From Amoeboaphelidium occidentale (lineage: Eukaryota; Aphelidiomycota; Aphelidea), in contig JALGPX010000046.1 in NCBI GenBank assembly GCA_023515795.1, positions 48,557 through 76,079 of the forward strand: 27,523 nt of DNA, given 5' to 3'. Position 1 is the stretch's first letter. Each line of letters starts with the position of its first letter. The translations under genes and the position numbers were made by a program. The notes under the pieces are model-generated. The model worked only from the letters and a program-made list of their open reading frames with translations. It was not told where the DNA came from and did no database searches. Below, piece by piece: positions 1-8,674 of this stretch.

Positions 1-84
1 TTTGATGCTCTTCTCTATCTCACAAGAACCGCTTTTCTTATTGAAGCATACTTCGCTTAATTGAATTTATTTTTCAATGTGCAA

Positions 85-1212
85 TCACTTGAAACCTGGC
101 ACAGGCGGACAGTAACCACCAAACGGACCGTCACCTTTCTTTCCATTTGCAGGAGGAGAATCATAGAGATAAGTTGAATAAATCACAAAAGCTGCACCAA
201 AAATGAATGACCATGTAACATTGAAATCAAATAGCCATACTGACACCATGCAAGATATAATAATGGATATTGAAGTAGCAAACCCTTTTAGAATGTTATC
301 AGCATACTTCACGACCATCGCTACAATGAGACCGCCAACAGCTTGTGCAGTTATAACTATGTATGTCCATGAAGTGTATCCTTGGAAGAATCCCTTGGAC
401 ATTACTGCTTCATAGTCTTTTCCGTAAACACCAAAAATCGCTGAGAGCAGAGCACCAAATGTAGCCAACTGAATGTTTCTCTCCCAAATTGATGGTGGCG
501 GTCGAGCATTAATTGTATTTGTGGAGCTATTCTGATTAGGCTTCTTCAGTATCTTTTCAAAATAAACGCCGGCAAGACCTGACAAGCAACATGCAATAAA
601 GACAGCCATCAATCCAACAAAGCGATTGCCCTTAGGAACATTATCATTCGGTGTTTCTACCAAAATATCTCCACTTTCATCTGAAGGATCCTTAGAACTA
701 AAAGTATCTTCCGGCAATTGGACCAAAGCTACACCCATCGTCAACAAACAAAGAGAAACCCATTGGACTCCAGACAGCCGTTTCCCTAACATCCAAACAC
801 TTATAATGGCAGTAGTCAGAATCTTCAGCTGATAAGTAACCTGAAACGTTGCTGCATCCAGATTTGTCACAGCCAGATATTGCAGATTATTCTGAATGGT
901 GTAAAGAACAGCAGGGATCGACAGTTTCCATGCGTCCCCTCTAAACACATCCACCAGCCATCGGTAAATTGTAAACAGTTTAACTGTCTGATGGCTATCC
1001 GTTATCTGAGTGTGCAAGTAAACACCAACGCAAATGGTCAACTTAAAAAGCTCAGACAGAAGCACAGCTGTCGAGGCCAAGTACAAGTCCTTGTTCATTC
1101 TGGAGTATCGCATGGCCAAAATAAGAAAAGAGTTCTGCACAGCCAAAGTCACAAGTGATATTTGCCGAAGGGATACTCCCATGAATTTAAGTTGCTGCTC
1201 TGTGCTGGGCAT
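85..1212 (-). CDS. Golgi nucleotide-sugar transporter, SLC35A (UDP-GlcNAc/UDP-Gal) type
   Basis: A 375-residue, highly hydrophobic protein with about ten predicted membrane segments and no intron. The family carries UDP-sugars into the Golgi or ER lumen in exchange for UMP. Diagnostic stretches are VTLAVQNSFLILAMRYSR near the N-terminus, the IQNNLQYLAVTNLDAATFQV block and the adjacent TYQLKILTTA, all typical of SLC35A2/A3. The hydrophilic segment around residues 165-195 is the usual variable loop. The C-terminal tail (GPFGGYCPPVPGFK) is not one I recognise. The ATG at 1212 is followed at once by the family's first membrane helix region. A possible AATAAA polyadenylation signal lies on this strand at 66-71, just past the stop. 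The SET gene upstream on the same strand ends only 35 bp away. The family is certain; UDP-GlcNAc versus UDP-Gal specificity cannot be read from sequence. Confidence 0.9.
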   Translation of the reverse strand: MPSTEQQLKFMGVSLRQISLVTLAVQNSFLILAMRYSRMNKDLYLASTAVLLSELFKLTICVGVYLHTQITDSHQTVKLFTIYRWLVDVFRGDAWKLSIPAVLYTIQNNLQYLAVTNLDAATFQVTYQLKILTTAIISVWMLGKRLSGVQWVSLCLLTMGVALVQLPEDTFSSKDPSDESGDILVETPNDNVPKGNRFVGLMAVFIACCLSGLAGVYFEKILKKPNQNSSTNTINARPPPSIWERNIQLATFGALLSAIFGVYGKDYEAVMSKGFFQGYTSWTYIVITAQAVGGLIVAMVVKYADNILKGFATSISIIISCMVSVWLFDFNVTWSFIFGAAFVIYSTYLYDSPPANGKKGDGPFGGYCPPVPGFK

Positions 1213-1247
1213 TAGGAGTTGAAAGTTTCAATCGATCAAACAGAAAA

Positions 1248-2507
1248 CTAAAGGGCAAGTCTATTTAGTTCAGTTAGACATTCTGCGTCGTATGATATTT
1301 TCACGATACTTGAAGATAAAGTATCCTTAAGCCATTTTTCATTGTGCTCATAGTCTTCGGAATAGTAATCAGGGCAGAGCCGTTTAAAGAGTCTCAAATT
1401 GCATGACACAAGCCAAACGCATGCTAGAAATGAAGCTAAAGGACCAACATCAAAGCATTCATTAAACACATCGGCACCGTTCTCATTTAAAACTTGTTTG
1501 ATAAAGTTGTAATAGATTTCATGACAGGGTTCCATGTCTGTTTGCAAGTTAACTCTACAACCATTTGCATCAAGCCAAGAAAGGTTGAGGTCATTATTCA
1601 GTAAGCGCTCATGAAGAAAAGATAAATACTTGTTAACATCTTCAAGAATCTGATCTTGATTATTTCTGAGCTCTTCTTCTTTCCTCAGAAGAGTTGGGTC
1701 AATTTCGCTTTCCGTGTTGCATGTTTCGCATTTGCCCAACGAACCATCACCTCTTACAAATACGTAACCAGATGTACACACAGAACAGCTAAAAGGTCTA
1801 CAATACTCGTAAACTTCACCAGAGCAAAGAGAGCAATTACATACAAAGCCACGATGTAATAGAAACTCTCGTCTGAACTTTGTTGGTAAATACTCCTTGT
1901 CATTGTAAGTAATTGTGATCATATCGCCGCTTGTGATCTTTGCAGTAGATTTCAATGTAATTATACCATCACTAGAAAGAATAACAGTTGCATTAGGCAA
2001 GCAAGAATGTTCCATCATGGACGCAGTTATGCCTAGAATACACCAAAGTTCTCCATCATCGAGTTCATCAGAGTGATTATTAGTCTCAAGTATGCAGATC
2101 ATACGTAGAATGTCAGCCTGAGATGGAATTCTAGTATTCTGACCTTTGCATTTCTTGTTTACGTAGCGGTGCAGCAGTTTTGCGTCTCGCTCGTATGATT
2201 CTAAACGATCGGGATCATTCTCAATAGCAACAGGCGATAAAACACCATCCGAGGATAAAGAACTGAATGCCTTTAACGCGTGTTCATCTTCATTGATGAT
2301 AAAGTTGATCCAATTTAAAAGCAACCGTGTCCAGTCCTTGTCAATATTGAGATCTTTGCTCACAGTTTCTTTGCGAGATAACGTGGTCGTGTTAATAGAA
2401 TTGAGTCTACTTTGTTCCGTAAAAATTATTTCGTCAGCTTCAATATCGCTCGTTGCCAAAAGCACATTGTCCTGTCGCTCCGGATGCTTCACAACAGCCC
2501 AAAGCAT
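1248..2507 (-). CDS. SMYD-like SET-domain protein (putative lysine methyltransferase) without MYND finger
   Basis: A 419-residue protein with a split SET domain. The N-terminal SET strand is visible at residues 15-30 (LLATSDIEADEIIF). The active-site knot is HSCLPN at 167-172, followed by ITITYNDKEY and then the cysteine-rich post-SET CNCSLC at 223-228. A second zinc-like CSVC...CETC pair follows at about residues 241-262. The middle insert lacks the Cys/His pattern of a MYND finger, so this is SMYD-like in architecture but not a full SMYD. The C-terminal 150 residues look helical, as in SMYD C-terminal domains. Members methylate lysine on histones or other proteins; the substrate here is unknown. 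The ATG at 2507 is chosen because an in-frame stop lies just upstream and the SET domain starts at once. It diverges from the carrier gene with 47 bp between the start codons. Confidence 0.82.
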   Translation of the reverse strand: MLWAVVKHPERQDNVLLATSDIEADEIIFTEQSRLNSINTTTLSRKETVSKDLNIDKDWTRLLLNWINFIINEDEHALKAFSSLSSDGVLSPVAIENDPDRLESYERDAKLLHRYVNKKCKGQNTRIPSQADILRMICILETNNHSDELDDGELWCILGITASMMEHSCLPNATVILSSDGIITLKSTAKITSGDMITITYNDKEYLPTKFRREFLLHRGFVCNCSLCSGEVYEYCRPFSCSVCTSGYVFVRGDGSLGKCETCNTESEIDPTLLRKEEELRNNQDQILEDVNKYLSFLHERLLNNDLNLSWLDANGCRVNLQTDMEPCHEIYYNFIKQVLNENGADVFNECFDVGPLASFLACVWLVSCNLRLFKRLCPDYYSEDYEHNEKWLKDTLSSSIVKISYDAECLTELNRLAL

Positions 2508-2554
2508 TTCCAGGAATTTTCACAGCGCAATCAACAAATCGAAAAGAACCTTTA
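2508..2554. promoter_or_regulatory. 47-bp divergent promoter region between SET gene and carrier gene
   Basis: Only 47 bp separate the two start codons, so both 5' leaders and core promoters must lie here or overlap the neighbouring coding sequence. No TATA-like element is evident. Inferred from position only. Confidence 0.4.
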
Positions 2555-3595
2555 ATGCCTTCAGCTGCCGATATTAGCGCAAAACTACCTCCTTTTGGTC
2601 ATGCCCTGTCAGGCTCTGGTGGGGCTGTCTTGGCCCTATTGATTACTTACCCTTTGGATGTAATTAAGACCAGAATGCAAGTTCAAACAAAAGATTCTGC
2701 CTTTACGACTCAATACTCTTCAGTTCTTGATGCGTTTCTAAGGATTATCCATGAGGAAGGCGTAGAGGGAATGTACGCTGGTCTGGCTTCTGGTCTAATT
2801 GGAGTTGCGTCCACAAACTTTGCTTATTTCTATTGGTATTCATTCATTCGACAGTCGTATCAGAAGATGCTCCACAAGAAGGCTATTCAGTCTGGGTTTG
2901 CTGGTAAAGAGCTTCAGAATGCTTTACAAATTGGTACTGCGATGGAATTAGGTTTGGGTGCGATGGCTGGTGCTTTGGCGCAATTGATGACAATTCCTGT
3001 TTCAGTTATTACAACTCGCCAGCAGACTCAGGTCGTTAAGGAAGAAAAGGATGCCCCTATTTCTGGTAAAAAGCAAGTCACGTTCCAAAGCCAAAAGAAG
3101 CGTAGATACACAATGGTTGAAATGGCAAAGATCATTATTGACGAAGAGAGCGTGTTTGGGCTATGGAAAGGTTTGAGACCAGCTTTAGTTCTGACTATTA
3201 ATCCTGCCATCACTTATGGTTTATTTGAAAGGCTTAAAGGTATTTGGCAGAGGTCTAAAGGATCTAATGGTAAACTGAGCTCTCTTGAAACTTTTCTGTT
3301 GGGTGTTGTTTGTAAAACTTTGGCTACAGTCGTCACTTATCCTTATATCATGGCCAAAGTCAGGCTGCAATGGAAAGCAGCAGATTATGAGACTAATGAG
3401 AAAGTGAGATACAAAGATGCGTTGGATGTTTTAGTGAGAGTTTATAAATCAGAGGGTTTGGCAGGTTGGTTCAACGGAGTTAATGCGCAGATATCCAAAG
3501 CAGTCTTGTCTCAAGCTCTTTTGTTTGTGATTAAAGACAAGCTAAATTTATATACCTATGTCTTATTTGAACTACTAGGCGCTGTTAGTGCATGA
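2555..3595 (+). CDS. PMP47: Peroxisomal-type mitochondrial-carrier-family transporter (PMP47/SLC25A17-like)
   Basis: A 346-residue SLC25 carrier with three repeats. The signatures are PLDVIK (33-38), a degenerate second one at PVSVIT (148-153), and PYIMAK (263-268). PMP47/PMP34/Ant1 carriers exchange ATP, AMP or CoA-type nucleotides across the peroxisomal membrane. The third-repeat context TYPYIMAKVRLQ and the overall length suit this group better than inner-mitochondrial carriers. A long loop in repeat 2 carries a basic cluster, QKKRR (180-184), resembling the basic membrane-peroxisome targeting patches described for PMP47. The frame stays open upstream to 2453 but has no ATG there, so the start is the ATG at 2555. 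A plus-strand AATAAA at 3639-3644 is a likely polyadenylation signal. SLC25 membership is certain; peroxisomal assignment is probable. Confidence 0.85.
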   Translation: MPSAADISAKLPPFGHALSGSGGAVLALLITYPLDVIKTRMQVQTKDSAFTTQYSSVLDAFLRIIHEEGVEGMYAGLASGLIGVASTNFAYFYWYSFIRQSYQKMLHKKAIQSGFAGKELQNALQIGTAMELGLGAMAGALAQLMTIPVSVITTRQQTQVVKEEKDAPISGKKQVTFQSQKKRRYTMVEMAKIIIDEESVFGLWKGLRPALVLTINPAITYGLFERLKGIWQRSKGSNGKLSSLETFLLGVVCKTLATVVTYPYIMAKVRLQWKAADYETNEKVRYKDALDVLVRVYKSEGLAGWFNGVNAQISKAVLSQALLFVIKDKLNLYTYVLFELLGAVSA

Positions 3596-3638
3596 AAGTT
3601 GACGAATTTAGTCAATGCTGTCATTAAATCTGCGGGTC

Positions 3639-3644
3639 AATAAA
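3639..3644 (+). terminator. Probable polyadenylation signal of the carrier gene
   Basis: AATAAA lies 44 nt past the carrier stop codon. The opposing aconitase signal is only 16 bp further on, so the two 3' ends probably overlap. Confidence 0.4.
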
Positions 3645-3660
3645 TCCATTCATTTTTTGC

Positions 3661-3666
3661 TTTATT
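3661..3666 (-). terminator. Probable polyadenylation signal of aconitase
   Basis: TTTATT on the plus strand reads AATAAA on the minus strand, 25-30 nt past the aconitase stop codon. Confidence 0.4.
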
Positions 3667-3690
3667 TTTCCAGTACCATTTTCAAATAAT

Positions 3691-6113
3691 TCATTGTGAA
3701 CCCATGTGGTTAAGAGCAGAACCTGCCTTGAACCAGGAAATTTGGTTTGAGTTGAAAGTGTGGTTAACCTTCAAATCAATCTTCTTTCCGTCTGGCTTCT
3801 GTACTCTCAAAGTTAAAGGAACACCTTCCTTGAAGTTGGTCAAACCAACGATGGAAACTTTGTCTTGAGGATCAATCTTGTCATAGTCCGATGGCTTGTC
3901 AAAGGTTAACGGCAACATACCTTGCTTCTTCAAGTTGGTCTCATGAATACGTGCAAATGACTTAACAATGATAGCACGACCACCCAAATGACGAACTTCC
4001 AAAGCAGCGTGTTCTCTTGAAGAACCTTCACCATAGTTCTCATCTCCAATAACAACCCAAGGAATGTTCTTGGACTTGTACTGTCTAGCAACAGCTGGAA
4101 TTGGTTCATACTTTCCATTCAAAAGGTTCTTGACTTCGTTAGCCTTGTTGTTTTCAATATTAATTGCGCCGATCAACATGTTGTTGGAAATGTTGTCCAA
4201 ATGTCCACGGTACTTCAACCAAGGACCAGCAGCAGAAATGTGATCAGTAGTACATTTTCCTTTAACTTTGATCAATACAGGCATATCCAAAGCGTCTTTT
4301 CCATCCCATTTAGCAAAAGGAGTTAACTTTTGTAAACGAGTGCTCTTTGGGTCAATATCGACTTCAATCTTGGAACGATCAGCAGGTGGTGGTTGATAGG
4401 TATCTTGACCAGGATCATAGCCCTTTGGAGGAAGTTCATCACCAGAAGGAGGAGAAAACTTGAATGGCTTGCCGTCTTTTCCTTTCAATGTATCGGTCAA
4501 AGGATTGAAATCCAAAGTACCAGCGAAAGCGTATGCAGTAACGATTTCTGGTGAAGCAACAAAAGCATGAGTAGCAGGGTTAGCATCATTTCTTCCGGTA
4601 AAGTTTCTGTTGTAAGATGTGATGATAGAGTTCTTTTCACCCTTCTTAACATCTTTTCTGTCCCACTGTCCAATACATGGACCACAAGCGTTAGCCAAAA
4701 CAACACCACCAGCATCAGTCAAAGTCTTCATGATTCCATCACGAGCAATTGTAGCACGAATCTGTTCTGAACCAGGAGTAATTGTGAATTGAGACTTCAC
4801 CTTCAATCCCTTGTCCAATGCTTGTTTTGCCAAACTTGCAGAACGTGTCATATCTTCATAAGATGAGTTGGTGCAAGATCCAATTAAAGCAACTTTAAGT
4901 TCAGATGGCCAGTTGTTCTTCTTGACGGCTGCAGCAAACTTTGACACAGGGTTTGACAAGTCAGGAGTGAATGGACCATTGACGTGAGGTTCTAGGGTAT
5001 TGAGATCAATTTCAATCAATTGATCGTATTTAGCACCTTCGTCAGCCTTCAAGTTATCCTTGAAAGAGTCTGCAAGTTCTGCGATATAACCACGCTTGGT
5101 TGCACGCAAGTAATCAGCCATTCTCTTGTTGTAAGGGAAAACAGAAGTAGTTGCACCAATTTCAGCACCCATGTTACAGATTGTAGCCATACCAGTACAG
5201 GACATTGTGTCAACACCAGAACCAAAGTATTCAACGATGGCACCAGTTCCACCTTTAACAGTCAAGATATCAGCAACCTTCAAGATGACGTCCTTTGGAG
5301 ATGTCCAACCGCTCATTTTACCAGTCAATTTAACACCAATAACTTTAGGGCACTTCAATTCCCATGGCAAACCAGCCATAACATCGACAGCATCAGCTCC
5401 ACCAACACCAATAGCAACCATACCTAGACCACCGGCATTAGGAGTGTGGGAGTCGGTACCAATAACCAAACCACCAGGGAAAGCATAATTTTCCAAGATG
5501 ATTTGATGAATAATACCAGAGCCAGGCTTCCAGAATCCAATTCCGTACTTTGCGCAGGCAGATTGAAGGAAATTATAAACTTCCTTGTTAATATCCTTAG
5601 CACGCTGCAAATCCTTCTCGCTACCAACTTGCGCTTCAATTAAATGATCGCAGTGGACGGTCGTAGGAACAGCAGCAGTTGGCATACCAGCAGACATGAA
5701 TTGCAACAAAGCCATCTGCGCAGTAGCATCCTGACATGCAACACGATCAGGTCTCAACTTCAAGTATGACTTTCCTCTAACCAACTCCTGATTCTTTGCA
5801 TCATCCAAGTGACCGTAAACAATCTTCTCAGCCAAAGTCAAAGGATGGCCCAACCTAAATAAGGGAAACGATCAGTCTTTCCATTATCCTTTAAAATTTG
5901 CCTTTTCCTGACAATCTTTAAATTGCCGTCGATGCGTTGGTAGTTGATCTTTGAAGCCGCTTCCAAATTATTCATTTTGACTTTGCGGTCCCAGTCTTTT
6001 GCCGTTGCCAAAGTGCGCCATCCTTTCACCTGCTCATTAAAAATTCAGGACTTCAAAGGGTGTAAACAAACCTGACGAACTGCAGCTCCAGAAGATGATT
6101 TTATAAGTGTCAT
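3691..6113 (-). CDS. ACO1: Mitochondrial aconitate hydratase (aconitase)
   Basis: Spliced from exons 6072-6113, 5902-6029 and 3691-5854, giving 777 residues, the usual mitochondrial aconitase length. It interconverts citrate and isocitrate in the TCA cycle. The [4Fe-4S] ligands are visible as SCTNSS (Cys ~384) and ACGPC (Cys ~447 and ~450). The substrate loop [11 protein letters not shown] and the C-terminal swivel motif [14 protein letters not shown] are intact. The short first exon ([14 protein letters not shown]) plus the start of exon 2 ([10 protein letters not shown]) forms a basic, serine/threonine-rich mitochondrial presequence. Intron 1 (6030-6071, 42 nt) is GT-AG. Intron 2 (5855-5901, 47 nt) has a GC donor and restores [14 protein letters not shown] exactly. 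An ATG inside exon 2 (KVKMNNLE) could give a form without the presequence, but nothing shows that it is used. Confidence 0.96.
5855..5901 (-). other. GC-AG intron in aconitase
   Basis: The donor is AG|GCAAAT and the acceptor TTATTTAG|G, with a plausible branch site ACTGATC. No GT donor nearby keeps both the frame and the conserved residues, whereas the GC donor joins VRKR to [10 protein letters not shown] with no gap. Length 47 nt. Confidence 0.85.
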
Positions 6114-6564
6114 TCCGGGGCGGTGAATTTTCTTTGCGAGTGAAAAGAAGTTGTCGGGAGCAAAATCGGTTCTGATCGGGGGAAGGTTTCAACACGGCGC
6201 AACGATTTAAAGGAGATTATCGAAGTGACCAGAAGTTAAATACTTCCGGAATTTGTTTTAATGTATCGCTGAAGTGCTTTGAAGCGCCTAGTAGGAAGTA
6301 TCACTTAAAATCTGTCAATAGCAAGCGATCCATGCCGAATCATACTTGCGCCTTACATGGTGAACGCTTTAAATCGCATGATTTCTAATAAAAATGGTCA
6401 AAGGCGCAATACCGATAGATTTTAACGCCTTTAAATTTTGAAGCCCCTTCCAAAGTTTTTCTAGAATAAAAGCTCAAGCCCAATGCAGAGAAACGATACC
6501 AAAAAAGCCGAGCCTTTTAGGGCAACAGGAGACAGCGCAAAAAGTAAATTCGCTTCAGAAAAAT
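6114..6564. promoter_or_regulatory. 451-bp divergent region between aconitase and PAT1
   Basis: No convincing gene here. It should hold both promoters and 5' leaders. The 7-mer GGCGCAA occurs three times (6196-6202 and 6403-6409 on plus, 6346-6352 on minus), plus a further GGCGC core at 6284-6288 on minus. A small hairpin, GAAGT-TAAAT-ACTTC, sits near 6232-6246. An ATG at 6483 could begin an extra PAT1 exon (see the PAT1 entry). Confidence 0.45.
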
Positions 6565-8279
6565 ATGAAGTTTATTTTAGAGCATTCCGTTAACGATTCC
6601 AATGGCAGTGGTGGCAGCAAAGGAAAGCAAAGAATGATGACTTTGGAAGAAGTGGAAAAACAATTGAGTGGATCTTCATTAAAGGAATCTTCAGCTGCTG
6701 CCTCTACAGCATCCGCTACTGGGGCAGGCAAAAATGTCATGACGCTGGAGGAAATCGAAGCAGAATTTGTTAGGCCATTTAAGCAGGACAATGAAATGTC
6801 TGCAGAAGAGCAGCAATTCCTGGCACACGTTAAAGATTTGGAGCAAAGGAAGTTGGCCCTGTTCAAATTACTGGACCAAAAGAAGGCTCTGCATGATGGT
6901 TTAATGAGGCCTGAAGATCAGGATTATATCGCAAAGATTCAATTGTCTCAGTTGGCAAACGATCCTCATTTGGTTGATGATTTCTATAACAGACGATATC
7001 AATTGAAGTTGGCGGAGGGAGGCAATAGTGATCAGATGACGATATCACAGTTGCAGGGTAAATCTTCCAAGACCGGAAAGAACGAAAGTGATGAGGAAAA
7101 GTACAAGAAGATGATGTCTGCTGTTAAAAGGAGAGTCAAGCCAAGACAAGATCAATTAGAAATTCAGGGAGCACTCGGTAAGATTCCGCTCTATAATGTT
7201 ATGAATCCTCGGCAGCAGATTAAGATTACTCCCTCTGATCAGAATCTTGTTACAAATGTTCAGTCAAATGCAAAGAATGTCATTTCATTTAAACATGTTT
7301 TGAAAGTCATTGAGAATGTATATCAGGGATTAATCGAGATTGATGAGCTATTTATTGAATGGCAACACCGAAAACAGGAATCTGGCCCTGCAGCAGAAGA
7401 ATCGCAAGCACAGTTCAATCGTAAATACACTGAACAGGTATGATATTGTCTGATTTGATGCTAATCTCTTGTCTTCTATAGGTTAAAATCATTTGGGCTT
7501 GCTTGCATAGATTGAGTCCAACTTTTATTCAGTCTGAGAATGAAGATTTGAAGGTGTTGTTACAAAAACAGCCACCATCATTGTCACTTTTCCTGTCTGT
7601 AAGAAAAGGAAGAAAATGCTTGCCGAGATTAATACGATTCTTACCGCCTCCACAATTAATGATGTTATTGAAAGCATGTATGCTGTCGTTGAAGAACATT
7701 GCAATAAGAAGTTCAAATCCAAAAGATATCTTGGAAGAGCTGGATGAATACACGACAGATGTGGTATTCGCTTTTGTCGAAATGATCAGCGGAATGACGA
7801 TGGATGGCTTGCTGGATATCGTTGCTTGTCTTCGAACTAATGAAGGCGACTTGACTGGTGTTGCTAGATCAAAGCCTGGACTTCTATTCCTTACTTTGAT
7901 CATCAGCAGAGCGGAACTCATTAAACAACAGCAAAATGAAGAATCAGATGCTACAATGATGTGGAATACTCAAGTGTTTCCATACATCTTCAGTGCATTC
8001 GAGACAAGGTTCAACACATTGTTCCCTCCAACGCATATTATGCCATCCTTGTTCTCTCAGACAGAGAACGTGAAGCCAATACCTGTTGATGATTCCTACG
8101 CATGGCAATTCCTGGCTGCGATGGCTGTGGCATCTACATTGGATCAGCAAAGAATCCTTGTCGCGGAGATCAGAGACAAGATTTTTGAAACTGTTACAAA
8201 TGGTGGCCAGCAGGGCGTAGACAAAGTGAATGTATTCCTGAACGCAATTGGCCTCGATGCAAGTCAATTAGTCGCATGA
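6565..8279 (+). CDS. PAT1: PAT1 mRNA-decapping activator
   Basis: Exons 6565-7437 and 7482-8279 are joined by a 44-nt phase-0 intron (GTATGA...TATAG, branch TGCTAATC), giving 556 residues. PAT1 links deadenylated mRNA to the Lsm1-7 ring, Dhh1 and Dcp2 in P-bodies. Seen here are the N-terminal MTLEEVEKQL/MTLEEIEAEF repeats, a middle region with GKIPLYNVMNPRQQI, and the C-terminal alpha-solenoid containing KGRKCLPRLIRFLPP and YAWQFLAAMAVAST. The protein is short for the family (yeast about 800 residues) because the Q/P-rich N-terminal stretch is nearly absent. The start is uncertain. An alternative ATG at 6483 could join through a 37-nt intron (6544-6580, GTAAAT...TTTTAG) in the same frame, giving 571 residues, but that intron has no clear branch site. 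The ATG at 6565 has A at -3. Confidence 0.9.
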
Positions 8280-8318
8280 TAATGGCAATGAATAATCATT
8301 ACTAAAGCCTAATAATCC

Positions 8319-8324
8319 TTTATT
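8319..8324 (-). terminator. Probable polyadenylation signal of eS30
   Basis: AATAAA on the minus strand lies 12 nt past the eS30 stop, in the 57-bp gap between the convergent PAT1 and eS30 genes. Confidence 0.35.
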
Positions 8325-8336
8325 ACTTTGAACTTT

Positions 8337-8641
8337 TTATGGCTTGTCAGTGGAAGGAGCAGGGTTCATCCTTCTCTTTCCAAATCCAGCGACAACATTC
8401 ACGAATCTTCTGTTGTACTGAATGCGCTTCTTAGCACGTCCAACCTTCTTCTTCTTCTTTTCCTGCTTTTCGACCTTTGGTGTTTGTCCTTTAACTTTAC
8501 CTGCACGCGCAAGGGATCCGTGTTGTTTTCCCTACAGAGATTAGTCGCTGTTCAAAGCCAATAGAATGAGTGGCGGCTGTCCTCCAGTTGTTAGCCGTTG
8601 TGGCTTTCCTTTAAGGACACCGCCAATTAAGATCCTACCAT
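8337..8641 (-). CDS. RPS30: 40S ribosomal protein eS30
   Basis: This gene is too short for a simple ORF search. Exon 2 (8337-8531) encodes [20 protein letters not shown], then a lysine run, [20 protein letters not shown] and [14 protein letters not shown]; this is eS30 over its whole length. Exon 1 is the ATG alone (8639-8641), directly followed by GTAGGA. The 107-nt intron (8532-8638) ends in ACTAATCTCTGTAG, a clear branch site and acceptor. The product is 65 residues, close to the 63 of yeast. Yeast RPS30 also has its intron right after the start codon, which supports the model. Unlike animals, no ubiquitin-like domain is fused upstream. eS30 sits in the small ribosomal subunit near the decoding centre. 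TAD2 starts 33 bp away on the other strand. Confidence 0.93.
8532..8638 (-). other. eS30 intron with a long internal hairpin
   Basis: At 107 nt it is more than twice as long as any other intron here. Plus-strand arms TGGCGGCTGTCC (8571-8582) and GGACACCGCCA (8615-8625) form an 11-bp stem with one bulged base. Inside lies a smaller AGCC/GGCT stem (8593-8596 with 8602-8605). Folding would remove about 55 nt from the donor-to-branch distance. Confidence 0.7.
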
Positions 8642-8674
8642 TTCGACTGATTAAAAAAAAATTTTCATCGGTCG
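8642..8674. promoter_or_regulatory. 33-bp divergent start region of eS30 and TAD2
   Basis: Contains an A run of nine (8652-8660 region). It is so short that the core promoter of each gene must overlap the other gene's leader or first intron; the eS30 intron may carry TAD2 promoter elements. Inferred from position. Confidence 0.35.

Noticed and set aside
2453-2554. N-terminal extension of the carrier overlapping the SET gene
   Set aside because: The upstream frame is open but starts only at TTG; the first ATG at 2555 gives a normal carrier N-terminus.
8571-8625. An H/ACA guide RNA inside the eS30 intron
   Set aside because: The hairpin with an internal loop looks similar, but the upper stem is only 4 bp and there is no ACA or H box at the expected distance.
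8337-8641. A ubiquitin-like (FUBI) domain fused to eS30 as in animals
   Set aside because: No such coding sequence lies upstream, and the branch site and acceptor lead cleanly to an ATG-only exon.
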